Positions 13,935-24,983 of a stretch of DNA of 64,000 nt are shown here, piece after piece. Numbering within the stretch: the first letter of the stretch is position 1; every line of letters starts with the position of its first letter. Below the pieces are notes generated by a model that was not told the DNA's origin, did not search any database, and saw only the letters and a program-made list of their open reading frames with translations. This stretch comes from Enterobacter sp. RHBSTW-00994 (lineage in GTDB: Bacteria; Pseudomonadota; Gammaproteobacteria; Enterobacterales; Enterobacteriaceae). Position numbers and translations under genes: made by a program. Location of the stretch: NCBI RefSeq assembly GCF_013782625.1, contig NZ_CP056199.1, positions 4,824,718-4,888,717 of the forward strand, written 5' to 3'.

Positions 13935-15358
13935 CTGAAAGAAAAGCACGCAGCATGGCCGGTTTACCGTGGATTGCAGCCATGGCGTTCTTTATGCAGG
14001 CATTGGATGCCACCATCCTTAACACCGCACTCCCCGACATTGCACAAAGCCTCAACCGTTCCCCACTGGCCATGCAGTCCGCTATCATTAGTTACACGCT
14101 TACTGTTGCAATGCTGATACCCGTCAGTGGCTGGCTGGCCGACCGTTTCGGCACTCGCCGGGTGTTTATGGTTGCGGTCACGCTCTTTACGCTGGGTTCA
14201 TTCGCCTGTGCGTTGTCGACATCCCTCACGGAGCTTGTAATCTTTCGCGTACTGCAAGGGATTGGCGGCGCCATGATGATGCCGGTAGCGCGTCTGGCGT
14301 TACTTCGTGCCTATCCCCGCAGTGAACTGTTGCCTGTGCTTAACTTTGTCACCATGCCTGGACTGGTTGGCCCCATCCTTGGCCCGGTTCTTGGTGGTGT
14401 ATTAGTGACATGGGCAAGCTGGCACTGGATATTCCTGATTAACATTCCGATTGGTGTAGCGGGTCTTTGCTATGCCCGGAAATATATGCCGAACTTCACG
14501 ACGCCAAAACGTCGCTTTGATATGGGCGGTTTTTTCCTGTTTGGTCTGAGCCTGGTACTCTTCTCCAGCGGAATGGAATTATTTGGCGAGAAAATCGTGG
14601 CGACATGGATTGCGCTGTCCATCATCCTGAGCGGCATTCTGCTTTTATTGTTCTACATTCGTCACGCACGTCGCCATCCCGCCCCCCTGATTTCACTTTC
14701 CCTTTTTCGCACTCGGACCTTCTCCGTCGGCATCGCCGGGAATATTGCCTCACGCCTCGGAACCGGATGTGTGCCCTTTTTGATGCCACTGATGCTACAA
14801 GTGGGGTTTGGTTATCCGGCCCTGATCGCAGGTTGCATGATGGCCCCGACCGCGGTGGGTTCAATCCTGGCAAAATCACTCGTGACGCAAGTCCTGCGCA
14901 TGTTGGGTTATAGAAAGACGTTGGTTGGTATCACAATATTTATAGGCATCATGATTGCGCAGTTCTCACTTCAGTCTGCGGCTTTGCCGGTATGGATGTT
15001 GATTCTGCCACTCTTTATTTTAGGTATGGCGATGTCCACCCAGTTCACCTCGATGAATACCATCACGCTTGCGGATCTTTCCGACGAGAACGCCAGCAGT
15101 GGCAACAGCGTACTGGCTGTTACCCAACAGTTGTCGATCAGTTTAGGTGTTGCGGTAAGTGCAGCGGTGCTGCGCATTTATGAAGGTATTGAAGGAACCA
15201 ACACAGTGGAACAGTTTCACTATACCTTTATAACGATGGGGGGGATTACCGTTGTCTCTGCTCTGGTCTTCATGCTGTTAAAGCCGAAAGATGGCCGGAA
15301 CATGATTAAAGATCGCCACCCGTCGAAACAGACCCGCGTTCCATCAGAACAGGAGTAA
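13931..15358 (+). CDS. hsrA: HsrA, DHA2-family MFS transporter
   Basis: 475 aa with about 14 hydrophobic segments, an inner-membrane drug:proton antiporter-type MFS protein. [11 protein letters not shown] (25-35) is the DHA2 signature and [11 protein letters not shown] (67-77) the MFS loop 2-3 motif. Known as hsrA/yieO in E. coli; substrate unknown. Translationally coupled to yieP. Its last 53 bp overlap the 3' end of the convergent rbsR gene. Confidence 0.93.
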   Translation: MTERKARSMAGLPWIAAMAFFMQALDATILNTALPDIAQSLNRSPLAMQSAIISYTLTVAMLIPVSGWLADRFGTRRVFMVAVTLFTLGSFACALSTSLTELVIFRVLQGIGGAMMMPVARLALLRAYPRSELLPVLNFVTMPGLVGPILGPVLGGVLVTWASWHWIFLINIPIGVAGLCYARKYMPNFTTPKRRFDMGGFFLFGLSLVLFSSGMELFGEKIVATWIALSIILSGILLLLFYIRHARRHPAPLISLSLFRTRTFSVGIAGNIASRLGTGCVPFLMPLMLQVGFGYPALIAGCMMAPTAVGSILAKSLVTQVLRMLGYRKTLVGITIFIGIMIAQFSLQSAALPVWMLILPLFILGMAMSTQFTSMNTITLADLSDENASSGNSVLAVTQQLSISLGVAVSAAVLRIYEGIEGTNTVEQFHYTFITMGGITVVSALVFMLLKPKDGRNMIKDRHPSKQTRVPSEQE

Positions 15359-16316
15359 GTTGTAAGCGCTGCTGTTGCAAGGCGGGTTGCGCCATTCGGT
15401 GAATCAACACGTCGATAGCCAACTCGCCCAGTTCATCTTTCGGTTGATGAATCGTTGTCAGCGGCGGCGTCATGTAACGCGCTAGTTCAATATCATCATA
15501 GCCAATGATGGCCATATCGTCCGGAACACGTAATCCCGCCTGGTACAACGCCTGATATGCCCCAAATGCCATCGCATCGTTGCCGATAAAGACCGCCTGT
15601 GGACGTAGCTCTTGCGCCAGAAGAGTCTGCATCGCCTCAAAGCCACCGTTAAATTCGAAATCACCCGTGATGCGATACCCATCAGGGATAGAAATCCCCG
15701 CCCGCTCCATCGCGGAAAGATACCCTTCAAGACGCAAACGCGCCGGTGTTTTATCCAGAGGCCCAGTAATGCAGGCAATTCGGGTATATCCCTTATCAAT
15801 CAGATGTTGGGTTGCCATATCACCACCCAACAATGAGTTGTCCTGAATCAAATCGCTGGTTCCGTCAAAGGGCGCCCAGTCCATCATTACCGTTGGTACA
15901 GAGGGATAGCGCTGCATAATCTCTTTCGATGGCTGATGGGTTTCGGTGCAGAGCAGTAATAATCCATCAACGCGTTTTTGCATCAGCGTTTCCAGATTAC
16001 GGTTCATGCGCTGTTCATCGCCCTCAGTGTTACACAGCACCAGACTATAACCGCGCTCAAAGCAACTGCGCTCTACGCCGCGAACCAGCTCAGAATAAAA
16101 AGGGTTAGTACTGGCGGTAATAAGCATACCAATGGTGCGCGTCTGGTTGAGCTTGAGGCTACGTGCCAGTGCAGACGGCGCATAGTTAAGATCTTTGACT
16201 GCAGCTTCAACTTTCTCCCGAATCGCCTCACTGACAAAGCGATCGTTATTAATGACGTGAGAGACTGTCGACGTAGAAACGCCCGCGACGCGGGCGACAT
16301 CTTTCATTGTGGCCAA
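15306..16316 (-). CDS. rbsR: Ribose operon repressor RbsR
   Basis: 336 aa. LacI-family repressor: N-terminal HTH and hinge ([22 protein letters not shown]) and a periplasmic-binding-like domain for ribose. The start is TTG at 16316, supported by AGGGG about 8 bp upstream and by the E. coli N-terminus. Only 3 bp separate it from the rbsK stop. The C-terminus runs six residues beyond E. coli RbsR and lies antisense to the end of hsrA. Its operators are the GAAACGTTTC palindromes upstream of rbsD. Confidence 0.97.
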   Translation of the reverse strand: MATMKDVARVAGVSTSTVSHVINNDRFVSEAIREKVEAAVKDLNYAPSALARSLKLNQTRTIGMLITASTNPFYSELVRGVERSCFERGYSLVLCNTEGDEQRMNRNLETLMQKRVDGLLLLCTETHQPSKEIMQRYPSVPTVMMDWAPFDGTSDLIQDNSLLGGDMATQHLIDKGYTRIACITGPLDKTPARLRLEGYLSAMERAGISIPDGYRITGDFEFNGGFEAMQTLLAQELRPQAVFIGNDAMAFGAYQALYQAGLRVPDDMAIIGYDDIELARYMTPPLTTIHQPKDELGELAIDVLIHRMAQPALQQQRLQLTPVLMERGSVSTGGDL

Positions 16317-16319
16317 GCG

Positions 16320-17249
16320 TTACCCCTGCTGACTCAAGAATTCATCAATCTCTTTGCGCCACGGAACAGAAGGTTGAGCCCCTTTGCGCGTGACCGCTAT
16401 TGCCGCGGCAGCATGTGCGAAACGGATTGCGCTATCTAAAGATGACCCTTCCAGCAACGCGGTAACCAGCGCCCCATTAAAGGTATCGCCTGCTGCAATG
16501 GTATCGATAGCTTTGACCTTAAAGCCAGGAACCCGGCGACCTTCGCCGTTTACACTTGCCCAGACACCACGACTACCGAGCGTGATGATTACCGTACTGA
16601 TGCCTTTATTGTGCAACGCCTGAGCCGCATGTGCTGCGTCTTCGTCGTTTTCAACACGGATCCCCGTCAACTTTTCAGCTTCGGTTTCGTTAGGTGTGAT
16701 GATGTCCACCAGCGCCAGTAATTCATCTGATAATACACGGGCAGGCGCGGGATTAAGTACGACAGTGGTATGATTTTCATGCGCTATTTTGGCTGCCGCA
16801 AGCACACTCTCGACAGGTGATTCCAGTTGCATCAGCAGAGCTTCAGCACTGGCAATCATGTCACGCTGCGCCTCTACACGTTCGAGAGTCAGCGCCGCAT
16901 TGGCCCCGGCATGAATACCGATAACATTCTCACCTTCCGCGTTAACAAAAATCAGCGCTACCCCGGTAGATTCCCTTTCAACCACGCTTACCGGAGCGAT
17001 ATCAATATTGTCGCTTGCCAGCTGTTTACGTACTCGCTCACCGGTGTCGTCATCACCCGTACAGGCGATAAAAGCAATCTTTGCACCGCTGCGCCCGGCA
17101 GCTACGGCCTGGTTAGCGCCTTTGCCGCCGAAAGCGACCTGGTATTGATTGCCTGTGACGGTTTCACCCGGAGTGGGGAACGTTTCAAGGTTAAGAATGT
17201 GATCGGCATTGATGCTGCCAAGGACGACGAGGTTGCCTGCGGTTTTCAT
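16320..17249 (-). CDS. rbsK: Ribokinase
   Basis: 309 aa. PfkB-family kinase that phosphorylates ribose to ribose-5-phosphate with ATP. Substrate motif GGKGANQAVAAGRSG lies near residues 41-55 and the catalytic/anion-hole motif DTIAAGDTFNGAL near 250-262. The ATG at 17249 matches the E. coli N-terminus (MxxAGxLVVLGSINADH). An in-frame ATG at 17264 would add five residues, and neither start has a clear Shine-Dalgarno. It follows rbsB after a 108-bp spacer with a hairpin. Confidence 0.96.
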   Translation of the reverse strand: MKTAGNLVVLGSINADHILNLETFPTPGETVTGNQYQVAFGGKGANQAVAAGRSGAKIAFIACTGDDDTGERVRKQLASDNIDIAPVSVVERESTGVALIFVNAEGENVIGIHAGANAALTLERVEAQRDMIASAEALLMQLESPVESVLAAAKIAHENHTTVVLNPAPARVLSDELLALVDIITPNETEAEKLTGIRVENDEDAAHAAQALHNKGISTVIITLGSRGVWASVNGEGRRVPGFKVKAIDTIAAGDTFNGALVTALLEGSSLDSAIRFAHAAAAIAVTRKGAQPSVPWRKEIDEFLSQQG

Positions 17250-17271
17250 GTATGAGGTGTCCATCTGAGAG

Positions 17272-17295
17272 CGCCACCGGTGTTACCCGGTGGCG
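17272..17295 (-). other. Hairpin in the rbsB-rbsK spacer (RbsZ region)
   Basis: GCCACCGGGTAACACCGGTGGC on the minus strand folds into a stem of about 8 bp, between the rbsB stop and the rbsK start. In E. coli the 3' UTR of rbsB gives the Hfq-bound sRNA RbsZ, and a stem here would protect its 3' end. The homology is positional; the RNA itself is inferred. Confidence 0.4.
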
Positions 17296-17357
17296 TATGC
17301 CACACTTTTCTTTTATATGGTGTCCCTCAGGCCGCAACTGGCGACCTGAATCGCCTA

Positions 17358-18248
17358 TTACTGCTTGATGACCAGTTTCAGGTCAACTGGATATTTGGCC
17401 TGAACTTTTTCGCCCTTCAGCACTTTGTCTGCAGTCTGTACGCCTGTTGCGCCGATCTGCTCTGGCAACTGAGCGATGGTCGCAGCCAGTTTGCCATCAT
17501 TTACTGCTTTTTCACCATCTGGAGTGCCATCAAATCCGACAACCATCACATCAGATTTACCGGCAGTCTGCAGCGCACGCAGTGCACCCAGCGCCATTTC
17601 ATCGTTCTGTGCGAAAACAGCCTGCACGTCCGGATGCGCAGTCAGCAGGTTCTGCATTACGTTCAGACCTTTAGTACGGTCGAAATCTGCGGGTTGGCTG
17701 GCCAGAACATTAAACTTGTGTGCGGCAACAGCCTGCTGGAAACCTTCACCACGCTCACGCGCAGCAGACGTACCGGCAATCCCTTGCAGTTCGATAACTT
17801 TCGCACCTTCACCGGCTTTCTTCGCGATGTAATCACCCGCAATTTTGCCGCCCAGCACGTTATCTGACGCAATGTGGCTAACGACTTCACCTTTAGAAGC
17901 CTGACGGTCCAGGGTAATGACCGGAATTTTCGCCTGGTTAGCCATCTTAACGGCGTTACCCACGGCATCGGAATCAGTCGGGTTGATCAACAGAATTTTA
18001 GTGCCACGAACAGTTAAGTCCTGAACGTTAGCCAGCTCTTTCGCCGGGTTATTCTGAGAATCCAGCACAACCAGGTTGTAACCCAGCTTGTCCGCTTCTT
18101 TCTGTGCGCCATCCTTCAGGGAAACAAAGAATGGGTTGTTCAGCGTGGAGATGACCAGCGCGATGGTGTCTTTTGCCATTGCGTTAGCACTTACAGTTGC
18201 GCTCAGCGCGACAGCAGAAACCAGGGTAGCCAGTTTTTTCATGTTCAT
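17358..18248 (-). CDS. rbsB: Ribose-binding periplasmic protein
   Basis: 296 aa, identical in length to E. coli and nearly identical in sequence. Signal peptide residues 1-25 (ends SANAMA). Type I periplasmic binding fold that delivers ribose to RbsAC and to the Trg chemoreceptor. Fourth gene of rbsDACBKR; a hairpin-bearing spacer follows it, which in E. coli helps give it higher mRNA abundance than rbsK. Confidence 0.98.
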   Translation of the reverse strand: MNMKKLATLVSAVALSATVSANAMAKDTIALVISTLNNPFFVSLKDGAQKEADKLGYNLVVLDSQNNPAKELANVQDLTVRGTKILLINPTDSDAVGNAVKMANQAKIPVITLDRQASKGEVVSHIASDNVLGGKIAGDYIAKKAGEGAKVIELQGIAGTSAARERGEGFQQAVAAHKFNVLASQPADFDRTKGLNVMQNLLTAHPDVQAVFAQNDEMALGALRALQTAGKSDVMVVGFDGTPDGEKAVNDGKLAATIAQLPEQIGATGVQTADKVLKGEKVQAKYPVDLKLVIKQ

Positions 18249-18275
18249 ATCAGAGATGTCCTGTAGTGTCGTCAG

Positions 18276-19241
18276 TTACTGTTTTTTGTTGTCTACCAGT
18301 ACCGCCAGCAAAATTACCACCGCTTTAACGATCATCTGGTAATAGGAGGAAACACCTAATAAATTCAAACCATTATTCAAGAAACCGAGAATCAGTGCGC
18401 CGATCAATGTCCCAACAATACGACCTTTACCACCCGCGAGACTCGTCCCACCCAGCACAACGGCTGCAATGGCATCCAGCTCATAACCCGTACCCGCTGT
18501 CGGCTGCGCAGAAGAGAGACGCGCTACTTCGATAATACCGGCAAGCGATGCCAGCAAACCGCACAGCGAATAGACGATAATTTTGACTTTATTGACGCTG
18601 ATACCGGACAGACGTGTCGCCGCCTCGTTACCGCCCAGCGCATAGATATAACGACCCATACGCGTGTGGTGCAGCATGTACCAAGCTGCCAGGAAGACAA
18701 TACCCATGATCCAGACTGGCGTCGGGATACCCAGTGGGCGACCGATACCGAACCAACCAAACAGATCGGCATTGTCCGTAAAGCCGGTATTCACCGGGCT
18801 TCCATTGGTGTACACCATCGTCACGCCACGCAGCAGCAGCATCATGACCAGCGTCGCAATGAATGCCTGTACACGACCTTTCGCCACGATCACCCCGGTA
18901 ACAGCACCAATCGCCGCGCCAGCTACCAGTGCAGCTGCAACGGCCACCAGCGCGTTGACTTCAATCCCTACAATTGAAGCGGCAATCGCACCGGTGAGCG
19001 CCAGCAGGGAACCGACGGACAGATCGATACCCGAAGTCAAAATCACCAGCGTCATCCCAACCGCCATAATGGCGTTAACGGAGGTCTGCTGAAGAATGTT
19101 GAACAGGTTATTTACGGTAAAAAAGTTAGGGCTCATGGTGGAGACAATCGCGATCAGCACCAGCAGGGCAATCAGCGATTTTTGTTCCAATAGCCATGCC
19201 TTAGTGAAATAACGGCGACCAGAAACAGCCTGGGTAGTCAT
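18276..19241 (-). CDS. rbsC: Ribose ABC transporter permease
   Basis: 321 aa, highly hydrophobic with about ten membrane segments. BPD_transp_2 permease of the ribose importer; it starts TTQAVSGRRYFTKAWLLEQ as in E. coli. 4 bp after the rbsA stop, with its ribosome site (GGAGTAAGAAG) overlapping the rbsA end. Confidence 0.98.
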   Translation of the reverse strand: MTTQAVSGRRYFTKAWLLEQKSLIALLVLIAIVSTMSPNFFTVNNLFNILQQTSVNAIMAVGMTLVILTSGIDLSVGSLLALTGAIAASIVGIEVNALVAVAAALVAGAAIGAVTGVIVAKGRVQAFIATLVMMLLLRGVTMVYTNGSPVNTGFTDNADLFGWFGIGRPLGIPTPVWIMGIVFLAAWYMLHHTRMGRYIYALGGNEAATRLSGISVNKVKIIVYSLCGLLASLAGIIEVARLSSAQPTAGTGYELDAIAAVVLGGTSLAGGKGRIVGTLIGALILGFLNNGLNLLGVSSYYQMIVKAVVILLAVLVDNKKQ

Positions 19242-19245
19242 CTTC

Positions 19246-20751
19246 TTACTCCTGATTCACGCGATTAAGCTTGCCCACAGCGGCAGCCATCAGAACTTCC
19301 TGGGTGGCCTGCTCGCGAGTGAATTCACCGCCGAGATGCCCTTCATGCATAACGATAATACGATCGCTCATGCCTAATACTTCTGGCATCTCCGATGAGA
19401 CCAGAATGATGCTCAGGCCGTCGGCCTTAAACTGATTTATAAGCTGATAAATCTCTTTCTTAGCACCCACATCAACACCGCGGGTTGGCTCATCAAGGAT
19501 CAGCACTTTCGGGCGCGTCATCAGGCCACGAGCTATCGCCACTTTTTGCTGATTACCGCCAGACAACAGGCCAATCGCCTGATCCATCGATGGCGTTTTC
19601 ACATTAAAGAGGCGAATAAAATCGCTTACCGCTTGCTGCTCATCTTTATGCTTCAGGCTACCGCCGTTATGGCTGAAGTAGCGTAGCGCGGTGAGAGACA
19701 TGTTCTCTTTCACCGACATACCGAGCACTAAACCGTCACGTTTACGGTCTTCAGAAATATAGACGATGCCATTTGCCAGGCCATCTTGTGGAGAGCGAGT
19801 GACTACTTCATGACCATCGAGAGTGACATAACCACTGGTACGTGGCAGTGCGCCATACAGCACCTTCATCAACTCGGTACGGCCAGCCCCCATTAAGCCA
19901 GCGACCCCCAGGATTTCACCCTGACGCAGCGTAAAGGAGACATCATGCACACCAGGCCCGCAGAGATTATCGACCTTGAGACGGATGTCACCAGGTGCTT
20001 TATCGAGACGCGGATACTGATCTTCAAGTTTACGCCCCACCATCATTTCAATGAGGGAATCTTCGGTTAACGAGGCAACCTCACGCTCGGCAATAAACTG
20101 CCCATCACGGAACACGGTGACGTCGTCGCAGATTTCAAATATCTCTTTCATACGGTGAGAGATATAGACAATCCCGCGCCCCTGCGATTTCAGCTCGCGG
20201 ATAACACGGAACAAGGATTCGGTTTCGGTATCGGTAAGCGCGTCCGTCGGTTCATCCATAATGATGACCTTCGACTCAAAGCTGAGCACTTTGGCGATCT
20301 CGACCATTTGCTGATCGCCAATGGAGAGATCCCCCACCAGCCTGTCGCTCTTAAAGCGCAGATTCAGCTTCGACAGCAGCTTGTCTGCTTCGGCATACAT
20401 CGTTTTCCAGTCGATTTTGCCAAATCGGTTTACGAACTCGCGTCCGAGGAAGATGTTTTCAGCAATGGTGAGCTGCGGGATCAGGTTCAGTTCCTGATGG
20501 ATAATGCCGATACCCGCTTCCTGAGACGACTTGGGGCCGTTGAAGGTGGTTTCTTTACCCAACCATGACAAGGAACCCGCATCGCGTTGATAGATGCCGG
20601 TGAGCACTTTCATCATGGTGGATTTGCCCGCGCCGTTTTCACCTACCAGCGCCATGACACGCCCGGAGTAGACATTTAACGCAGCACCGGAGAGCGCTTT
20701 TACGCCAGGGAACGACTTATCGATCCCTTTGAGTTGCAATAATGCGTCCAT
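19246..20751 (-). CDS. rbsA: Ribose ABC transporter ATP-binding protein
   Basis: 501 aa, tandem ABC domains. The first has Walker [10 protein letters not shown] (about 37-45), signature LSIGDQQM and Walker [10 protein letters not shown]. The second has a degenerate P-loop (GLMGAGRTE) with intact LSGGNQQK and LILDEPTRG, the usual asymmetry for sugar importers of this class. The ATG at 20751 matches E. coli; the frame stays open upstream into rbsD. Gap to rbsD is 7 bp. Confidence 0.98.
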   Translation of the reverse strand: MDALLQLKGIDKSFPGVKALSGAALNVYSGRVMALVGENGAGKSTMMKVLTGIYQRDAGSLSWLGKETTFNGPKSSQEAGIGIIHQELNLIPQLTIAENIFLGREFVNRFGKIDWKTMYAEADKLLSKLNLRFKSDRLVGDLSIGDQQMVEIAKVLSFESKVIIMDEPTDALTDTETESLFRVIRELKSQGRGIVYISHRMKEIFEICDDVTVFRDGQFIAEREVASLTEDSLIEMMVGRKLEDQYPRLDKAPGDIRLKVDNLCGPGVHDVSFTLRQGEILGVAGLMGAGRTELMKVLYGALPRTSGYVTLDGHEVVTRSPQDGLANGIVYISEDRKRDGLVLGMSVKENMSLTALRYFSHNGGSLKHKDEQQAVSDFIRLFNVKTPSMDQAIGLLSGGNQQKVAIARGLMTRPKVLILDEPTRGVDVGAKKEIYQLINQFKADGLSIILVSSEMPEVLGMSDRIIVMHEGHLGGEFTREQATQEVLMAAAVGKLNRVNQE

Positions 20752-20758
20752 GATGGCC

Positions 20759-21178
20759 TCAGAACGTGACGCCAGCACAGAGAATGATATTCGCATACGG
20801 GGAACACTCCCCGCTGCGAATCACCGCCTGACTGTCTGCGGTTTGTTGTTTGAACTGTTCGTGCGTTGTGTAACGAATTTCTATGGTGTTTCCCTGGTGT
20901 TGTTGCAGTTGCTCAATATGGCTGAGCAACGTTTCGTGGAGTTGCGGATTATGTTGTTTAATCTCCGTAGCGAGAATGGCCGTCTCAACCTGCATCTCCG
21001 CGGTAACCACTTCCAGTACCTGCATAAACGACGGAACACCTTGCGTTAATGCCATATCAATACGGGTTGTACTGCGCGGAACTGGCAAGCCTGCATCGCA
21101 AACCACCAGCGTATCGGTATGCCCAAGACGGGAAATAACCGATGAGATTTCAGAATTGAGTACTGTGCCTTTCTTCAT
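20759..21178 (-). CDS. rbsD: D-ribose pyranase
   Basis: 139 aa, the E. coli length. It interconverts beta-pyranose and furanose forms of ribose so that ribokinase can act; the catalytic His is in SRLGHTD near residue 20. First gene of the rbs operon, preceded by two RbsR-type operators. Confidence 0.97.
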   Translation of the reverse strand: MKKGTVLNSEISSVISRLGHTDTLVVCDAGLPVPRSTTRIDMALTQGVPSFMQVLEVVTAEMQVETAILATEIKQHNPQLHETLLSHIEQLQQHQGNTIEIRYTTHEQFKQQTADSQAVIRSGECSPYANIILCAGVTF

Positions 21179-21192
21179 TTTCTTGCTCCACT

Positions 21193-21208
21193 AGCGAAAC
21201 GTTTCGCT
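21193..21208. promoter_or_regulatory. RbsR operator, proximal
   Basis: AGCGAAACGTTTCGCT is a perfect 16-bp palindrome, 15 bp upstream of the rbsD start. It has the LacI-family central CG and matches the E. coli rbsD operator core. Confidence 0.85.
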
Positions 21209-21273
21209 GAAATCAGTTTAGTCTCAAGAGTGTTCATAAAACCATCACGACGTAACAGATTTGTGATCAACGT

Positions 21274-21285
21274 CGAAACGTTTCG
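21274..21285. promoter_or_regulatory. RbsR operator, distal
   Basis: CGAAACGTTTCG, a 12-bp perfect palindrome sharing its core with the proximal operator. The centres are 79 bp apart, so a looped or two-site repression complex is possible. An adjacent TTTGTGATCAACG (21260-21272) has one good CRP half-site. The distal site also lies just upstream of a possible plus-strand small gene (21314). Confidence 0.7.
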
Positions 21286-21356
21286 CTAAGTGAAATATGA
21301 AGAGAGGGGAGGAATGTCAAACAGCAGAGGGAAGGCAACGGTCTTTGGACAAGACT

Positions 21357-21389
21357 GGCCGGGTATGCAAAGCACTACCCGGCCTTTTT
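21357..21389 (+). terminator. Plus-strand intrinsic terminator, rbsD-kup interval
   Basis: GGCCGGGTA / TACCCGGCC, a 9-bp perfect stem with a 10-nt loop, followed by TTTTTA on the plus strand. The T-run is on the wrong side for kup (minus strand), so it would end a plus-strand transcript starting upstream of rbsD. Confidence 0.6.
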
Positions 21390-21395
21390 AGTGAT

Positions 21396-23264
21396 TTAAA
21401 TTTCGACTTGAGTACCCAGTTCAATCACACGGTTAGGTGGAATTTCAAACTGGTCTGGCGCACGTAGGGCATTGCGTTGCAGAATCAAATACAACTTGCC
21501 ACGCAGACGCAGATACCATGGTCGTTTACCGATAATCAGCGACTCATGCGACATAAAGAACGAAGTCTCCATCATGCGGCAGCTTAAGCCTTCAAGGCCA
21601 CAACGGTGGAACACCTCTTCCACATTTGGCGTTTCGCGCCAACCGTAGCTGGCCACCACGCGCCAGAACGTCGGCGATAGCTGTTCAATCTGCACACGGC
21701 GTACGTTGTGCACATACGGCGCATCTTCAGTACGCAACGTCAGCAGAATGACGCGCTCATGCAGCACTTTGTTGTGTTTGAGGTTATGCATTAGCGCAAA
21801 GGGAATCACGTTCAACGCACGGGACATATATACCGCCGTGCCTGGCACTCGAACCGGCGGAGATTTCTCCAGAGACGCAATCATCGCTTCCAGAGAGTTA
21901 CCGTGCTCATGCATACGGCGCAACAGCCGGAAACGCTCGCTCTTCCACGTCGTCATGACAATGAACATGACCAGTCCCAGCGTCAGCGGTAACCAGCCAC
22001 CCGAGACGATCTTATCGAGGTTAGCAGAGAACAGAGGAACATCGATGCACAGGAAGCCCACTAGAATCATCGCTACAAGGAATTTATTCCAGTGCCAGTT
22101 TCGGTACGCCACTGTGGTGGAAAGAATAGACGTCAGTACCATGGTTCCCGTCACGGCAATACCGTATGCCGCAGCCAGGTTACTGGAGTGTTCAAAGCTG
22201 ACAATCACAATCACCACGGCAAAATAGAGCAACCAGTTAATGAAAGGAATGTAGATCTGACCCGACTCCATTTCAGAGGTATGGATAATCCTCATTGGAG
22301 AGAGATAGCCCAGACGAACAGCCTGACGCGTCAGTGAGAAGACACCGGAAATCACCGCCTGAGATGCAATGACCGTCGCCAGAGTGGCGAGGATCAACAT
22401 CGGAACCAAGGCCCAGTCGGGCGCCAGCAGGAAGAAGGGGTTTTTAATGGCCTCCGGATGTTTAAGCAACAACGCCCCCTGACCAAAGTAGTTCAGCACC
22501 AGCGAGGGCAGAACCACCGAAAACCAGGCCACGCGGATCGGCAGCTTACCAAAGTGCCCCATGTCCGCATACAGCGCTTCAACACCCGTGATAGAAAGCA
22601 CCACTGCACCCAGTGCCACAAACGAAACTACTTTATATTCCAGGAAGAAATTCACCGCCCAGAGAGGATTCAGCGCATGCAACACTTCAGGGTTGGCAAT
22701 AATACTGCGTAAACCCAGAGCAGCCAGGATCAGGAACCAGGCCAGCATGATCGGCGCGAACAGCTTACCCACCAGCCCTGTGCCATGTTTCTGAATTGCA
22801 AACAGCAGTGTCAGAACAATGATAGCGAGCGGCACAACCCAGGTATCGAGCTGCGGCGCAATAATCTCAAGCCCTTCTATTGCCGACAGAACCGAAATGG
22901 CAGGCGTAATCACGACTTCCCCATAGAAGAAGCTGCCGCCAATCAGGCCGATGATAACCAGGACCGACGTCATTCTGGCTGAGGTATTCCGCCCAGCAAG
23001 CGACATCAGCGTCAGAATACCGCCTTCACCGGCGTTATCCGCACGCATAACAAAAGATAAATATTTAACTGAAACAACAAGGATCAGCAGCCAGAAAATG
23101 AGTGACAAAAAGCCAAAAACGGCATCTCGTTCAACTCCAAAACCAAACTGACCGGACAGACATTCACGAAGCGTATAAAGCGGGCTGGTGCCGATATCAC
23201 CGTAGACAACCCCGATAGCCGCAAGCGTTATTGCGGGTAATGATTGCTTATTATCAGTGCTCAT
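21396..23264 (-). CDS. kup: Low-affinity potassium transporter Kup
   Basis: 622 aa, E. coli length. KUP/HAK/KT family K+:H+ symporter of the inner membrane: about twelve transmembrane segments in residues 12-450, with [10 protein letters not shown] near the N-terminus, and a soluble C-terminal domain. Monocistronic. Divergent from ravA. Confidence 0.98.
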   Translation of the reverse strand: MSTDNKQSLPAITLAAIGVVYGDIGTSPLYTLRECLSGQFGFGVERDAVFGFLSLIFWLLILVVSVKYLSFVMRADNAGEGGILTLMSLAGRNTSARMTSVLVIIGLIGGSFFYGEVVITPAISVLSAIEGLEIIAPQLDTWVVPLAIIVLTLLFAIQKHGTGLVGKLFAPIMLAWFLILAALGLRSIIANPEVLHALNPLWAVNFFLEYKVVSFVALGAVVLSITGVEALYADMGHFGKLPIRVAWFSVVLPSLVLNYFGQGALLLKHPEAIKNPFFLLAPDWALVPMLILATLATVIASQAVISGVFSLTRQAVRLGYLSPMRIIHTSEMESGQIYIPFINWLLYFAVVIVIVSFEHSSNLAAAYGIAVTGTMVLTSILSTTVAYRNWHWNKFLVAMILVGFLCIDVPLFSANLDKIVSGGWLPLTLGLVMFIVMTTWKSERFRLLRRMHEHGNSLEAMIASLEKSPPVRVPGTAVYMSRALNVIPFALMHNLKHNKVLHERVILLTLRTEDAPYVHNVRRVQIEQLSPTFWRVVASYGWRETPNVEEVFHRCGLEGLSCRMMETSFFMSHESLIIGKRPWYLRLRGKLYLILQRNALRAPDQFEIPPNRVIELGTQVEI

Positions 23265-23486
23265 AGACTAGTCTTTTCGTTTGTATAACAAATGTGTGCT
23301 TAGTCCCTTGGCCCACAAAAAGCGCACAGTATGCACGATTAATTGCAAAATCGTACCCCTAAATGCAACCACGTTAATGTAGCGCAAAGAAAATAGCGCC
23401 GCACTTCAGTCTATTACCAGCCCTGACCGAAACGTCTATACTCGCTTCAATTGGCCGCCACAACGGCGAAAGGATGCAAAACTATT

Positions 23487-24983
23487 ATGGCTCACTCACA
23501 TTTATTAGCAGAAAGAATTTCCCGCCTCAGCAGTGCGCTGGAAAAAGGCCTTTTCGAGCGTAGCCACGCGATCCGCCTGTGTTTGCTGGCGGCGTTAAGC
23601 GGCGAAAGCGTCTTTTTGCTCGGTCCTCCGGGTATTGCGAAAAGTCTGATTGCCCGTCGGCTTAAATTTGCCTTCCAGAACGCACGTGCGTTCGAATACC
23701 TGATGACCCGATTCTCGACACCTGAGGAGGTATTTGGCCCCCTCTCCATCCAGGCACTAAAAGATGAAGGGCGTTATCAGCGTCTGACGGAAGGCTATCT
23801 TCCTGAAGCTGAAATAGTCTTCCTCGATGAAATCTGGAAAGCAGGTCCTGCGATCCTGAATACCCTGCTGACCGCAATAAACGAACGGCGATTCCGAAAT
23901 GGCGCATACGAAGAAAAAATCCCGATGCGTTTGCTGGTGGCTGCGTCGAATGAACTCCCGGAAGCTGACAGCAGCCTTGAAGCGCTGTATGACCGAATGT
24001 TGATACGCCTGTGGCTGGATAAAGTGCAGGATAAATCGAACTTCCGTTCCATGCTGATAAGCCAACAGGATGAGAATGAAAATCCGGTATCGGCTTCACT
24101 TCAGGTGACTGACGAAGAGTATCACCAGTGGCAGAAGGATATCGGGAAGATCGCACTCCCGGATGCCGTCTTTGAGCTCATTTTCATGCTGCGCCAGCAA
24201 CTTGATTTGCTACCCTCAGCACCGTATGTCTCTGATCGTCGCTGGAAAAAAGCGATTCGCCTGTTGCAGGCAAGTGCCCTGTTTAGTGGCCGCGAAGCCG
24301 TCGCCCCTATCGACCTGATCCTGCTGAAAGATTGCCTGTGGCATGACGCAGAGGGCATGAATCTGATGCAACAACAGCTTGAAATATTGATGACCGGACA
24401 CGCCTGGGGACAGCAATCGATGCTCAATCAACTCGGCGCAATTGTGCAGAGACGCATCCAGCTCCAGCAACAACAAAGTGATAAAACCGCGCTGAAAGTT
24501 AACCGCCTCGGCAGCATGTTTGCCCGTAAACCACACTACGAACTGCCCATTGAATTGACAAATGCTTCACTGACGCTGTTGCTTCAGCAGCCTCTGAAGC
24601 TCCACGATATGCAGGTGGTTCACATCACCATTGAGCGCGATGCTCTGACGCTGTGGCTCGACAAAGGTGGTGAGATCCGCGGCAAACTCAACGGTATTGG
24701 CTTTGCGCAACCCCTCAATCTGGAGGTCGATAGCAGCCAGCATCTGGTGATCCGCGATGTCAGTTTGCAAGGATCGCGTCTTGCGCTTCCGGGAACGGCG
24801 TCTGATAACGTGCCTGACGAGATCAAACAACAGCTTGAAGCCCTGGATACCGAATGGCATCAGCAACATACACGCTTCAGCGAACAGCAAAAATGCCTCT
24901 TTATCCACAGTGACTGGTTAGGTCGCATCGAAGCCAGCCTGCAGGATGTCAGCGCACAGATCAAACAGGCGCGTCAATGCTAA
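23487..24983 (+). CDS. ravA: RavA, MoxR-type AAA+ ATPase
   Basis: 498 aa, E. coli length. Walker A GPPGIAKS (46-53) and Walker B IVFLDE (110-115) in the AAA+ core, then a triple-helical/LARA C-terminal part. In E. coli RavA hexamers bind the lysine decarboxylase LdcI and, with ViaA, act on respiratory complexes under stress and in aminoglycoside sensitivity. The ATG at 23487 matches E. coli MAHPHLL; the open frame starts 12 codons earlier without homology. It overlaps viaA by 7 bp. Confidence 0.97.
   Translation: MAHSHLLAERISRLSSALEKGLFERSHAIRLCLLAALSGESVFLLGPPGIAKSLIARRLKFAFQNARAFEYLMTRFSTPEEVFGPLSIQALKDEGRYQRLTEGYLPEAEIVFLDEIWKAGPAILNTLLTAINERRFRNGAYEEKIPMRLLVAASNELPEADSSLEALYDRMLIRLWLDKVQDKSNFRSMLISQQDENENPVSASLQVTDEEYHQWQKDIGKIALPDAVFELIFMLRQQLDLLPSAPYVSDRRWKKAIRLLQASALFSGREAVAPIDLILLKDCLWHDAEGMNLMQQQLEILMTGHAWGQQSMLNQLGAIVQRRIQLQQQQSDKTALKVNRLGSMFARKPHYELPIELTNASLTLLLQQPLKLHDMQVVHITIERDALTLWLDKGGEIRGKLNGIGFAQPLNLEVDSSQHLVIRDVSLQGSRLALPGTASDNVPDEIKQQLEALDTEWHQQHTRFSEQQKCLFIHSDWLGRIEASLQDVSAQIKQARQC

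Noticed and set aside
20751..20796. Extended N-terminus of RbsA (15 extra residues)
   Set aside because: It overlaps rbsD and has no homology; the ATG at 20751 gives the family N-terminus.
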